A stretch of DNA of 64,000 nt from NCBI GenBank assembly GCA_016715765.1, contig JADJZJ010000029.1, forward strand, positions 1 through 64,000. Direction: 5' to 3'. Every line of letters begins with the position of its first letter. The first letter of the stretch is position 1. This stretch comes from Opitutaceae bacterium (GTDB taxonomy: Bacteria; Verrucomicrobiota; Verrucomicrobiia; Opitutales; Opitutaceae). Below are positions 44,773 to 54,023 of this stretch, piece after piece. The translations under genes and the position numbers were made by a program. Under the pieces are notes generated by a model, which ran no database searches, was not told the DNA's origin, and saw nothing but the letters and a program-made list of their open reading frames with translations.

Positions 44773-46518
44773 TCACCCTGCCCCCTGCTGGCGGTCGTAG
44801 AGGGAGCGGTAAAGCGGGTTGCCGGCGTAGAGTTCGGCGTGGGTGCCCTGGGCGGTGATGCGGCCCTTGTCGAACACGAGGATCAGCGAGGCGTCGCGGA
44901 TGGTGCTGAAACGGTGGGCAATGATGAGCACGGTCTTGCCGGCGACGAGTTTGCGGAGGGCGTCCTGCACGGCGGCCTCGCTGTCGGAGTCGAGCGCACT
45001 GGTGGCCTCGTCGAGGATGAGGACCGGGGCGTTGCGGAGAAACGCGCGGGCGATGGCGATGCGCTGCTTCTGACCGCCGGAGAGCAGGGCGCTACGCTCG
45101 CCGACGACGGTGTCATAGCCCTGGGGCAGGGTGCGGATGAAATCGTCGGCATGCGCATTGATAGCGGCCGCCATGACTTCGTCGCGGCTGGCACCGGGCC
45201 GGCCGAGGAGGAGATTCTGGTAGATCGTGTCGTTGAAGAGCACCGGTTCCTGCGAGACGAGGGCGATGTTGCGGCGGAGGTCGGCGAGGCGCATGCGGCG
45301 CACATCGGTGCCGTCGAGGGTGACGCGGCCGGTGGCGGCCTCGTAGAAGCGCGGCACGAGGTTGGCGAAGGTCGTCTTGCCCGCGCCGCTGGGCCCGACC
45401 AGGGCGCAGACTGTGCCGGCGGGAATGCGCAGGGAAATGTCGTTGAGCGCCGGGTTGTCGCCATAGGCGAACGAAACCTGGCTGAATTCCAGGTCGCCGT
45501 GCAGGCGGCCGACCGGGACCGGCTCCGACGGATCGGCGATGGTGACGGTTTCCTCGAGGACGGTTTCAAGGCGGGCGAGGGAGGCCTCGCCGCGCTTGAG
45601 CTCGTTGTTGAGTGCGCCGAGCTTCTTGATCGGCTCGTAGCAGAGGTAGAGGGCGGTGATGACGGCGAGGAACGAATCGCGGTCGATGCCGGCACTGTAG
45701 GCGTAGAGGAACGTGCCGGCCATGCCGAGCGAGGCCACGACCTCGATGGCCGGGCTGAGGGCCTGGGCATACTTGGCGATCTTGAGCTGGAGAGTAAGCA
45801 GGCTGCGGCTGCGCGCGGCAAAGCGGCCCGTCTCGCGCTCCTCCAGGCTGAAGGCGCGTACTTCACGGGCGGCGGCGAGGTTCTCGGCAAAGTGTCCGGT
45901 CAGCGTGCCGACCTCGTGCTGCAACTGCTCGGCGCGGCGGAGCACCTTGCGCCCGATGTAACGGATGGGCAGGACGGTCAGCGGCACGATGGCCAGGCAG
46001 ACGAGCATCATGCCGACGCCCTCGGCGCGCCAGGATTCGTAGGTGAGCCAGCCGAGGGCGAAGATCAGGGTGCCGGGTTGCTTCACACCGTCGTTGGCGA
46101 GCAGCGTGAGGGTGTTTTGGAGCTGGGTCGTGTCGGCGAGTCCGCGGGAGAGCAGGTCGCCGGTCTGGCGGCTCTGGACAAAGGAGAGCGGCAGCACCTG
46201 CAGTTTCGAGAAATAGTCCACGCGCAGGGCTTCCAGCACCCGCGTGCCCGCGAACTGGATGTAGTAGCCGTTGAGGTAGGCGAAAAGGCCGCGGAGGATG
46301 AAGATGAGCGGGATGTAGCCGGCGATGAGGGCGACGGTGGAAAGCGGGAGGTTGCGTTCGGCGCCGTCGAAGATGGCGGGGAACACATACTTGATCATGG
46401 TCGGCAGTCCGGCGCCCGTGGCGGCGCTGTAGAGCAGGCCGGCGATGATCGCCGTGATCAGGGCGCCGCGCACCGGCCGCAGGTAGGCGAAATAGGGGCG
46501 GAAGCGGCGGAGGGTCAT
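44773..46518 (-). CDS. msbA: MsbA-like ABC exporter (fused membrane and ATPase domains)
   Basis: 581 residues. Six membrane helices in the first 310 residues, then an ATPase domain: Walker A G-P-S-G-A-G-K-T-T, signature L-S-G-G-Q-K-Q-R, Walker B V-L-I-L-D-E-A-T-S-A-L-D and H-loop A-H-R-F-S-T. The length and layout match half-size exporters that flip lipid A-core. The linked glycosyltransferases support lipid export, though drug exporters share the same design. Confidence 0.87.
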   Translation of the reverse strand: MTLRRFRPYFAYLRPVRGALITAIIAGLLYSAATGAGLPTMIKYVFPAIFDGAERNLPLSTVALIAGYIPLIFILRGLFAYLNGYYIQFAGTRVLEALRVDYFSKLQVLPLSFVQSRQTGDLLSRGLADTTQLQNTLTLLANDGVKQPGTLIFALGWLTYESWRAEGVGMMLVCLAIVPLTVLPIRYIGRKVLRRAEQLQHEVGTLTGHFAENLAAAREVRAFSLEERETGRFAARSRSLLTLQLKIAKYAQALSPAIEVVASLGMAGTFLYAYSAGIDRDSFLAVITALYLCYEPIKKLGALNNELKRGEASLARLETVLEETVTIADPSEPVPVGRLHGDLEFSQVSFAYGDNPALNDISLRIPAGTVCALVGPSGAGKTTFANLVPRFYEAATGRVTLDGTDVRRMRLADLRRNIALVSQEPVLFNDTIYQNLLLGRPGASRDEVMAAAINAHADDFIRTLPQGYDTVVGERSALLSGGQKQRIAIARAFLRNAPVLILDEATSALDSDSEAAVQDALRKLVAGKTVLIIAHRFSTIRDASLILVFDKGRITAQGTHAELYAGNPLYRSLYDRQQGAG

Positions 46519-46579
46519 GGTGCGGGAAGCGGCGAAAAGATGACAGAGGACAACAGACGGAGGCCAGAGGGAAATCGAT

Positions 46580-46743
46580 GATTGGTTATTGGTTATCGCT
46601 TATTGCTTATTGGTTATTTCCGGCCGGTGGCTGCGAACGTAAGCGAGTCGTTCAAACACTTTGGCGGCAAAACAACCACTCGCTCACGCTCGTAGCTACG
46701 AGCCCGCAATAGCCAATAAGCGGTAACCATTAACCAATAACAA
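46580..46743. repeat. Nested hairpin: GGTTATT outer, GTAGCTACGAGCG inner
   Basis: Outer arms 46580-46619 and 46705-46743 consist of GGTTATT/GCTTATT heptamers and complements. The inner pair is GCTGCGAACGTAAGCGAGT (46631-46649) with ACTCGCTCACGCTCGTAGC (46678-46696). The inner family recurs at 50722-50797 and 58473-58545. Confidence 0.8.
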
Positions 46744-46747
46744 ATTC

Positions 46748-47647
46748 TCAGTCCTTCGCCGAGCGCACATCCAGCGCGTCGCGCAGGCCGTCGCCGAGGA
46801 AGTTGAGCGAGAACAGCGTCAGCGAGAACGCCGTGCCGGGAAATACGAGCAGCCACCAGAACTCCTCCATCTTCTCCGCGCCGTCCTTGATGAGCACGCC
46901 CCAGGAACTCATGGGCGGCTGCACGCCGAGGCCGAGGAAACTGAGGAAGGCCTCGAGCAGCATGACGGCGGGGATGGTGAGCGTGGTGTAGACGATGATG
47001 GGGCCGAGCACGTTGGGGATCATGTGCCGGAAGATGATGCGGCGTTTGCCAAAGCCGAGGGAGCGGGCAGCCTCGATGAACTCCATCTTCTTGATCGAGA
47101 GGATCTGGCCGCGGACGATCCGCGCCATGGTGAGCCACTCGACGGCGCCGATGGCGACGAAGAGCAGCACGATGTTGCGGCCGAAGAACACCATCAGGAG
47201 GATGACGAAGATCGTGAAGGGCAGGGCGTACATGATATCCACGATGCGCATCATCACCCGGTCGGTGTTGCCGCCGAAGAAGCCCGCCACGGCGCCGTAG
47301 ACCACGCCGATGGCGAGGGCGACGAAGGTGGCGACGAGGCCGACCATGATGGAGATGCGGCCGCCGTAGAGGATGCGGGCGAAGAGGTCGCGGCCGAGCG
47401 TGTCGGTGCCGAGCCAATGCGCGGCGGAGGGCGCGACGGCGCCAAGATCGAGGTTCTGCTCCTGGTAGGACTGCGAAAACAGCGGGCCGAAGGCGCAGAG
47501 GAACCCGAGGGTCAGCAGCACGGCGCCGCCGGCGACGGCGAGGCGGTTCTTGCGGAGTCGGCGCCAGGCATCGCCCCAGAGGGAATGACCCGGCTCGAGC
47601 TGTGCGGGAGCGACGGCGGCGGCGGGCAGCGTGGTCGGAGTGAGCAT
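46748..47647 (-). CDS. oppC: Oligopeptide ABC transporter permease OppC
   Basis: 299 residues. N-terminal OppC_N segment with one helix (about 36-58), then five helices of the binding-protein-dependent permease domain and the E-A-A-R-S-L-G-F-G-K-R-R-I-I-F-R-H-M-I-P EAA loop. H-x-L-G-T-D-x-L-G-R-D is present (H-W-L-G-T-D-T-L-G-R-D). It starts 6 bp after oppB. No ATPase genes follow; a repeat and then msbA come next. Confidence 0.93.
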   Translation of the reverse strand: MLTPTTLPAAAVAPAQLEPGHSLWGDAWRRLRKNRLAVAGGAVLLTLGFLCAFGPLFSQSYQEQNLDLGAVAPSAAHWLGTDTLGRDLFARILYGGRISIMVGLVATFVALAIGVVYGAVAGFFGGNTDRVMMRIVDIMYALPFTIFVILLMVFFGRNIVLLFVAIGAVEWLTMARIVRGQILSIKKMEFIEAARSLGFGKRRIIFRHMIPNVLGPIIVYTTLTIPAVMLLEAFLSFLGLGVQPPMSSWGVLIKDGAEKMEEFWWLLVFPGTAFSLTLFSLNFLGDGLRDALDVRSAKD

Positions 47648-47653
47648 GGCGCG

Positions 47654-48571
47654 TCAGTCGAACTTGAGCTTCGGGTTGAGCCAGACCTGCACGACGTCCA
47701 CGACGAGGTTCAGGGTGACGATGAGCGCGGCGTAAAGGATGACGGTGCCCATCACGAGGGTGTAGTCGCGGTTGAAGGCGCTGTTGACGAATTCGCGGCC
47801 GAGCCCGGGGATCTGGAAGATGGTCTCGATGACGAAGGAGCCGGTGAGGATGCCGGCGACGGCGGGGCCGAGGAAGGAGACGACCGGCAGCAGGCCGCCG
47901 CGCAGGGCGTGCCGGAAGATCACCCGCGCCTCGCTGGCGCCCTTCGCCCGGGCGGTGCGGATGAAGTCCTGTCCGAGGATCTCGAGCATGCCGCCGCGGG
48001 TGAGGCGGGCGACATAGGCGGCGTAAACGCAGCCGAGGGTGGCGGCGGGCAGCACGCGGTCGGTGGCGACATACCATCCCGAGGCATTGAACCAGCCGAG
48101 GTGGATGGCGAAGAAGAGCACAAGCAGCGGCCCGAGCACAAAGGTGGGCACGCTGATGCCGGTCATCGCGACGGAGGAGCAAAGGTAGTCGAGCCAGGTG
48201 TTGCGCCGGACGGCGGCGAGGACGCCCAGGGTGAGGCCGAAGGTGAGCGCGATCGCGAGGGAGAGCAGGCCGAGTTCGAGCGACGTCGGCAGCTTGTCGG
48301 CGATGATCTCGTTGACCGTGCGGTTGGCGTATTTGAACGAGGGGCCGAGGTCGCCGTGCAGGAGGTTGCCGAGGTAGTCGAGGTACTGCCGGTGGAGCGG
48401 CCGGTCGAGGCCGTAGTGCGCCTCCAGGTTGCGGAGCACCTCGGGCGTGACGGCCTTTTCCGCGGTGAAGGGGCCGCCGGGCACGAACCGGATCATGAAG
48501 AACGTGGCCGTGACGATGATCCACAGGACGGGGATCATCTCGAGCAGGCGGCGGAGGACGAAGCGGAACAT
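47654..48571 (-). CDS. oppB: Oligopeptide ABC transporter permease OppB
   Basis: 305 residues, six helices. Family start M-F-R-F-V-L-R-R-L-L-E-M-I-P-V-L, H-Y-G-L-D-R-P, G-D-L-G-P-S-F-K-Y, and EAA loop A-R-A-K-G-A-S-E-A-R-V-I-F-R-H-A-L-R. It forms the channel with OppC and receives peptides from an OppA lipoprotein. Located 396 bp after the nearest oppA, with a composite repeat between. Confidence 0.93.
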   Translation of the reverse strand: MFRFVLRRLLEMIPVLWIIVTATFFMIRFVPGGPFTAEKAVTPEVLRNLEAHYGLDRPLHRQYLDYLGNLLHGDLGPSFKYANRTVNEIIADKLPTSLELGLLSLAIALTFGLTLGVLAAVRRNTWLDYLCSSVAMTGISVPTFVLGPLLVLFFAIHLGWFNASGWYVATDRVLPAATLGCVYAAYVARLTRGGMLEILGQDFIRTARAKGASEARVIFRHALRGGLLPVVSFLGPAVAGILTGSFVIETIFQIPGLGREFVNSAFNRDYTLVMGTVILYAALIVTLNLVVDVVQVWLNPKLKFD

Positions 48572-48640
48572 CGGGAGGGAGTCAGCGGGAACGGACGGGA
48601 AATGTTAAGCGCGAAGACGCAAGGGCGCGCAGGATTCGGT

Positions 48641-48777
48641 TGTAGGGCGGGGATTCCGATCCCCGCCATCCCCCTTCTTTCGCTGTAATCCAATCTTTCT
48701 CGTTCTCTTAATCTTTCTCTTTCTCGGCTTGGATGGTTGGCGCACGATTGCGACCGAGGGCGGTCGCGCTCCCAGGC
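48641..48777 (-). repeat. Composite intergenic repeat, copy 2 (reverse orientation)
   Basis: Reverse complement of the 22954-23118 element with the same four blocks in the same order and similar spacing. Around it, GCGAAGACGCAAG (48610-48622) and CTTTGCGTCTTTGCGC (48838-48853) form an outer pair. Rest of 48572-48967: a GGGCCCGACC/GGGCGGGCC stretch near 48889-48912 and no gene. Confidence 0.85.
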
Positions 48778-48967
48778 TGGGTTCTTATTTCGCCAAGGCT
48801 ACGGAGGACACGTCGGAAATCCCGCCCTACATCAGGACCTTTGCGTCTTTGCGCTTTGTTTTTGAAAGCCCCGAAAGCTGTGCCAGGTGGGGCCCGACCT
48901 CCGGGCGGGCCGTTGGTCACCCGTCGGCGAGTCGCCCGTCCGGAGGCCGGGCGCTACCCATGCTGCA

Positions 48968-50605
48968 TCACTCCTCGAGGTACACGTGCTTGTACGGGTG
49001 GTTGTCGAGGAGCGTGGGGTAGTAGCCCTTCACCTTGGGGCTGAGGGCGGCGACCTTGGTGTAATAGTAGATCGGGATGACGGGGAGTTCGTCGACGAGG
49101 ATGGCGTCCATCTGCTGGTAGATTTCGTAGCGCTCGGATTCGCTCTTGGCGGCGAGGGCGGCGTGCAGCAGGCGGTCGTAGCCGGTGTTGGACCAGCTGG
49201 TGTTGTTGTTGCCACCGCCGGTTTCCCAGATCTCGAGGAAAACATGCGGGTCCACGTAGTCGGCGATCCAGCCGGCGCGCTGCATCATGTAGTTTCCGGT
49301 GCGCTGCATATCGAGGAAGACCTTCCACTCCTCGTTGCGAAGCTCCACGTTCACGCCGAGCTCCTTGCGCCACATCTGCTGGATGGCCTCGGCGATGGCG
49401 CGGTGGTTCTCGGAGGTGTTGTAGCACAGCTCGATCGTGGGGCAGCCCTTGCCGTCGGGGTAACCGGCCTCGGCGAGCAGGCGCCTGGCGTCGGCGATGG
49501 TGCCGGTGAGCCGCGCCCGCGGGGTGTAACCGGCCGTGCCGGGATAGCTCACGGCGTACGCGGGCTGCTGGTCGCCGCGGGTGATGTTCTTCACGATGGA
49601 CTCGCGATCGATGGCGAGGGCGAGGGCCTGGCGGACGCGCTTGTCGTTGAGCGGCGGGCGGGCGGTGTTGCAGCGGTAAAAGTAGACCCCCAGGTACGGA
49701 TCGAGCTTGAGCGCGGCGGGGTTTTCGCGGCGGTATGCGTCGATCTTGGAGTTGGGCAGCTCGTAGGTCATGTGCACCTGCCCCGTGCGGAACATGCGCT
49801 CGTCGGTGGATATGTCCTCGATGGGCAGGAAATGGATCGCGTCGAGTTTCACCGTTTTCGCGTCCCAGTACCGCGGGTTGCGCACCACGGTGATCTGATG
49901 GTTGGGCTCCCATTCCTGCAGGATGAACGGGCCGCTGCCGACGAGGTTGCCCGCGCGCGTCCACGGCAGGCGCTTGCGGTCGAGGGGGCCGAATTTCGCG
50001 ATGACCTGCACGGGCACGGGCCACCATGAGTAGTGGCTGGCCATGATTTTCAGGAGGTAGGGCGTGGGATGGTTGAGGATGACCTGGAAGGTGCGGTCAT
50101 CGGGGGCCTTGAAGCCCACCTGGCTGAAGTCCTGCAGGCGGCCCTCGTAGAAATCCTTCGCGCCGGCGACGAAGTTATAGACGAGGTAGGCGTATTCCGC
50201 GGCGAGCGACGGCTGCAGGATGCGTTTGAACGATTCGACGATGCCGCCGGCGGTGATTGGATCGCCGTTGGACCATTGCAGGCCGGGCCGGAGGTGAAAG
50301 GTGTACACGAGTCCGTCGGGGGAGATGTCCCAGGTCTCCGCGAGTCCGGGGACGGGTTTCTCGCCTTTCGGATCCTCGGCGACGAGGCCCTCGAACAGGG
50401 CCATGATGATCTTGTGCTCGGGGACGCCGGTGACGGTTTGGGGATCGAGGTCCTGGGGCTCGGTGCCATTGCCGACGCGCCAGATCATGGGGGCTTTATG
50501 GTCGGGGCCGGCGGTTTCGGAGGAGGTCGCGGACTTGCGGCCGCAACCCGTGAAGGCAAAAATGACGCAAAGGGTGAGACCGAGGGTAAGAACGCGGTTT
50601 GGCAT
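48968..50605 (-). CDS. oppA: Oligopeptide-binding lipoprotein OppA (first of three)
   Basis: 545 residues from the ATG at 50605. Signal peptide with lipobox A-F-T-G-C, then the SBP family 5 domain: D-L-D-P near 55, G-L-V-Y-T-F-H-L-R-P-G-L-Q-W-S-N-G-D-P, N-R-V/I-R-Q-A-L-A-L-A-I-D-R motif (K-R-V-R-Q-A-L-A-L-A-I-D-R). Binds peptides for OppBC. An in-frame extension to 50671 is Pro/Ser-rich and skipped. Confidence 0.92.
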   Translation of the reverse strand: MPNRVLTLGLTLCVIFAFTGCGRKSATSSETAGPDHKAPMIWRVGNGTEPQDLDPQTVTGVPEHKIIMALFEGLVAEDPKGEKPVPGLAETWDISPDGLVYTFHLRPGLQWSNGDPITAGGIVESFKRILQPSLAAEYAYLVYNFVAGAKDFYEGRLQDFSQVGFKAPDDRTFQVILNHPTPYLLKIMASHYSWWPVPVQVIAKFGPLDRKRLPWTRAGNLVGSGPFILQEWEPNHQITVVRNPRYWDAKTVKLDAIHFLPIEDISTDERMFRTGQVHMTYELPNSKIDAYRRENPAALKLDPYLGVYFYRCNTARPPLNDKRVRQALALAIDRESIVKNITRGDQQPAYAVSYPGTAGYTPRARLTGTIADARRLLAEAGYPDGKGCPTIELCYNTSENHRAIAEAIQQMWRKELGVNVELRNEEWKVFLDMQRTGNYMMQRAGWIADYVDPHVFLEIWETGGGNNNTSWSNTGYDRLLHAALAAKSESERYEIYQQMDAILVDELPVIPIYYYTKVAALSPKVKGYYPTLLDNHPYKHVYLEE

Positions 50606-50662
50606 CGGGCGGGAAGGTAGGCGGGATGCCGGGGTGCGCAAGCTTGGCGGCGGGGGCGGGGA

Positions 50663-50842
50663 AACGCTCAACGTTTAACGCTTAACTTTTAACGCTCAAA
50701 CGGAGCGGGTGCGACCGGCAGTGTAGCTACGAGCGTGAGCGAGTGGAGGTCTGATATCCGCAGCGTGAGGTCCACTCGCTCACGCTCGTAGCTACCTCCG
50801 TTAACTTGAGCGTTAAGCGTTAAAAGTTAAACGTTGAGCGTT
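50663..50842. repeat. Nested hairpin: TTAAGCG-type heptamers outer, GTAGCTACGAGCG inner
   Basis: Outer arms 50663-50699 and 50806-50842 are built of heptamers TTAAACG, TTAAGCG, TTAAAAG, TTGAGCG; the order of two words is swapped between the arms. Inner arms GTAGCTACGAGCGTGAGCGA (50722-50741) and its complement (50777-50796) are nearly perfect. It fills the gap between two oppA genes. Confidence 0.88.
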
Positions 50843-50848
50843 GTTCGG

Positions 50849-52471
50849 TTATCGCCGCAACGAGACTCCCTTATAATACCGCGTCCACATCGCATCCTCC
50901 CGCCACCCCTGCACGGCGGGATCGAGCAGGTAGTTGCGGGCGTTGAAATAAAGCGGGACGACGGGGCACTCGGTGACGAGGCGGGCCTCGGCTTCGGCGA
51001 GCCGGGCCAGGCGGTCCGCCGGCGAGGCGGCCTGCCCGGCCGTGGCGAGGAGGTGGTCGAAGGTCCCGTCGCGCCACTGCGGGAGATTGGCCGGGGCGGC
51101 GCTGTGCAACTCCTTCAACAGGTCGGCGGCGTCGGCGACATCCGGGATGGCCGTCATGAAACCGATGTCGTAGTCACCCTGTTGCAGGGCGGCGAGGTGG
51201 ACGCGCGCCTCGCGCACGGCGATGCGCACCTCGATGCCGAGCTGTTTTTTCCACATGGCCTGGACGGCTTCGAGCACGGTGGTCTGGGTCCAGCCGGTGA
51301 TTTCCAGCCGGGGAAAACCGGCGCCAACCGGGAATCCGGCGTCCGCCAGCAGGCGGCGGGCTTCAACGGCATCCTCGGCCAACTGCGCCGTGGACGCGAA
51401 GCCGCCGAGGCCGTCGGGGACATAATGCGTGGCAACGGTGAGGCCGCCTTGCAGCACCTGGTTGACCAGCGCGGAGCGGTTGAGGGCGAGCGCCAGGGCG
51501 CGGCGGACGCGGGCATCGTTCAGCGGCGGGCGGGTGGTGTTGAAGGTGAGGTAACGCGTCTCGTGCAGGGGTGAATGCTGCAGGCGGGAAGGCTGCTCGG
51601 CCGCATAGGTGGCGAGTTTGCTGTAGGGCACGGCCATCGTGACATCAATCTGGCCGGCGCGGAAGGCGCGGTCCTCGGCGTCGCCGTTGTCGAACGCCAG
51701 GAAGTGAATTTCCTTCAGGCCGATGCTGGCGGCATCCCAGTAGTCCGCCCGCTTTTGCACGACGATGCGCTGGTTCGGCCGCCATTCTGCGAGGGTGAAT
51801 GCGCCGTTGCCCACATGATGCCCGGGACGTGTCCACGCGCGGCCTTGGCGGGCGACTGCGCGTGGGTTGACCGGAATCCACGGTCCGCTGGCGGCATACG
51901 CAAGAAAATGGGCCGCGGGGCGGGTGAGGGTCACGACCAGGGTGTGATCATCCGGGGCGCGGAAACCCACCTGGGAGAAATCGGTGAGGCGTCCGCGGTA
52001 GAAGTCCTCGGCGCCGCGGACCAGAAAGAAGAGCGCGGCCTTCGGCGCGGCCGTGGCCGGGTCGAGTGCGCGCCGGTAGGAGTCAACAAAATCTCCGGCG
52101 GTCACGGGTTCGCCGTTGGACCACGTGGCGCCGGGCCGCAGGTGGAAGGTGTAGTCCAGGCCGTCGTCCGAAATCTCCCATCCGTCGGCTGCCGCCGGCT
52201 GCGGGGCCGAGTCATCGGCGGCCGGAGTGACCAGGCCCTCGCCCAGGGCGCGAATGATGAAAAATTCGTCGGGCAGGCTGGCGCGCGCCGGGTCGAGATC
52301 GCCGGGCTCGTTGCGCTGGCTGATCCGGAGGACCGCGGTGTCAGGGGCGGCGTGGCGGGGGGCGCAGCCGGCGGCGAGGCCGATCAAAATGAGCCCGACC
52401 AACGGCAGCAGTCCGACCCGGGACCGGGAACCGGTCGGCGGACGGGAGAAGGGGCTTTTGGCGGAGCGCAT
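50849..52471 (-). CDS. Oligopeptide-binding lipoprotein, OppA paralogue 2
   Basis: 540 residues. Signal peptide with lipobox I-G-L-A-A-G-C near residue 36. SBP family 5 motifs: G-D-L-D-P-A, G-L-D-Y-T-F-H-L-R-P-G-A-T-W-S-N-G-E-P, A-R-V-R-R-A-L-A-L-A-L-N-R. More divergent than its neighbours, e.g. in the binding loops near the C-terminus. Tandem with the other oppA genes on the same strand, so probably a substrate variant for OppBC. Confidence 0.9.
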   Translation of the reverse strand: MRSAKSPFSRPPTGSRSRVGLLPLVGLILIGLAAGCAPRHAAPDTAVLRISQRNEPGDLDPARASLPDEFFIIRALGEGLVTPAADDSAPQPAAADGWEISDDGLDYTFHLRPGATWSNGEPVTAGDFVDSYRRALDPATAAPKAALFFLVRGAEDFYRGRLTDFSQVGFRAPDDHTLVVTLTRPAAHFLAYAASGPWIPVNPRAVARQGRAWTRPGHHVGNGAFTLAEWRPNQRIVVQKRADYWDAASIGLKEIHFLAFDNGDAEDRAFRAGQIDVTMAVPYSKLATYAAEQPSRLQHSPLHETRYLTFNTTRPPLNDARVRRALALALNRSALVNQVLQGGLTVATHYVPDGLGGFASTAQLAEDAVEARRLLADAGFPVGAGFPRLEITGWTQTTVLEAVQAMWKKQLGIEVRIAVREARVHLAALQQGDYDIGFMTAIPDVADAADLLKELHSAAPANLPQWRDGTFDHLLATAGQAASPADRLARLAEAEARLVTECPVVPLYFNARNYLLDPAVQGWREDAMWTRYYKGVSLRR

Positions 52472-52598
52472 TGTTGCGGAGGCTGCGCCGGGCAGCGTGC
52501 TGTTTCAACCGCCGTCTGCGAGCCGGGAGTTTTTGCTTATGCTCCCGGACAAGAAATGCGCAGATTCTGCCAATCCAGTGTGAGCGGTTTTCCCGGAT

Positions 52599-52880
52599 AT
52601 GGGTATGGTAAAGTCAATCACACCGCCCATGAACCTGCTGCTCGATATCACTCTTGCCTTGCTGGCTGCGGTGACCGCCGTGGCCCTGGTCAACCTGGCA
52701 TTCGAGTATGCCCAGGCCGAGGATGGCTACGAGGACGAGGGCGGGTATCATCAGGGAGTGCCGCGTGCGGTTTTCCCAAAGGCCTATTTCGACGTGAAGA
52801 TCAGATTTGTGCCCGTGGCCGGGAAGCAGCAGGATCTCGCCAAGGTGCAGGCGCCGGCTGACGAGGCTATTTTTGTATAA
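52599..52880 (+). CDS. Small membrane protein, unknown
   Basis: 93 residues from the ATG at 52599, or 83 from the in-frame ATG at 52629. One hydrophobic helix (L-L-L-D-I-T-L-A-L-L-A-A-V-T-A-V-A-L-V-N-L), then an acidic stretch (E-D-G-Y-E-D-E-G-G-Y) and a basic/hydrophobic tail. No family recognised. It is the only plus-strand gene between the oppA paralogues and is divergent from paralogue 2. The hydrophobic start and sensible composition make it plausible; no strong ribosome site supports it. Confidence 0.4.
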   Translation: MGMVKSITPPMNLLLDITLALLAAVTAVALVNLAFEYAQAEDGYEDEGGYHQGVPRAVFPKAYFDVKIRFVPVAGKQQDLAKVQAPADEAIFV

Positions 52881-52989
52881 AGACTGGGCGGGCGCGCTCC
52901 TGTCTCCGGCAGCACAGTCGATTGATTGATAATCAATCACCGCCATCTGTGTGTTCCATTGATCCCAGTGTTGGAGAGGACGGGCAGGC

Positions 52990-53976
52990 TCAGCCGACGG
53001 GATCGCGCCGCAGGCCGCGGAGGGTGGCGAGTTCGCCCCAGTCGGTGACGCCGGGGAGTGGTCGCGGGGCGGTGCGCTGGCGGCGGCCGGTTTTCAAACG
53101 ATACGCGGCGAGGTGGGTTGTGACAAAAGCCTGGGTGCCAAGGACGGCGCCGTCGGTGAAGTAACGCACCCGGCAGCGCAGCACGGTGGCCAAAGGAAGT
53201 TTGCCACCAGTTTTAAGCACCTGCTTGAACTGTTCCATCGGGATCGCGCCCTGGCCGGGCTTCTGGAAGGCACCGGTGCCGAAGAGGACCTCGCGGTAGC
53301 CGCATTGGGCGGTGGACCAGTCTGAGGTGCCGCGGATGGCCTGCAGGCCAGCGCGGGCTTTGGCGTTGCCGCCGACGGCTTCGCCGTAGCCGCAAAAGCG
53401 GTAGTCCTTGGGATCTTCTGCCGCCGGCGCGGACACAGTTCAGGTCGATATAGGCGGCCATCGTTTCGATGACGCGGCCCTGGGGTTCGACGAGGACACT
53501 CTTGAAGCGTTCGGCCCACAGCGTGCCGTAGCGCTGGTGGCTCTTGTTATACCAAACCGAGAAGCGCTGTTTGAGGAGCTTCATGAACTGCGAGACGTCG
53601 CCCATGAGGGCCAGTTGTTGCTTTCGCCAGGCCTCGGCCTCGGGACCATTGGTTTTGAGTTGGGCTTTGATGACGTCCAATCTGGCCATCTGATACTGGG
53701 TGGGCTTGGGGTACAGCACCCCATAGCGGCGGAGCAGTTCGGCATCCGTTGGGATTTCCTTCACGTGCGGCACCCGCAGAAGGACGGAAAATGGTTGGTC
53801 AGCAGCGCGTAGGTGAGGACTTCGACCCCGCAGTAGTCGGCCACCTGCCAGAGCTGTTTGCGCAGGACTTCCTTGCCGACGTCATCGATCAAGTACTCCC
53901 CGTTCACCGTCCGGGTTATGCAGTGGTAGACCGCCTCCCCGTCCGCCGCCGCCACCTTGATCCGTGCTCGTCTCAT
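52990..53976 (-). pseudogene. IS200/REP-associated tyrosine transposase, broken by two frameshifts
   Basis: Three reading frames in sequence encode one Y1 (HUH) transposase. The first (from ATG 53976, M-R-R-A-R-I-K-V) has E-A-V-Y-H-C-I-T-R-T-V and ends A-L-L-T-N-H-F; one missing base just after it, near 53775-53782, destroys the second His of the expected H-F-H-V motif. The second frame continues L-L-R-V-P-H-V-K and G-T-L-W-A-E-R-F-K-S. A second shift near 53422-53428 leads to a third frame (A-E-D-P-K-D-Y-R-F-C-G-Y) with the family C-terminus. Such single-copy transposases are the enzymes that spread REP palindromes. Dead as written, unless both shifts are errors. Confidence 0.82.
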
Positions 53977-54023
53977 CCACGCAACCTGCTGGATGCCAAA
54001 TATTCCCGTCAATGCTCCCGCGC

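Noticed and set aside
47024..48688. A 554-codon acidic open frame on the plus strand
   Set aside because: It is the antisense shadow of oppC and oppB, which carry clear family motifs.
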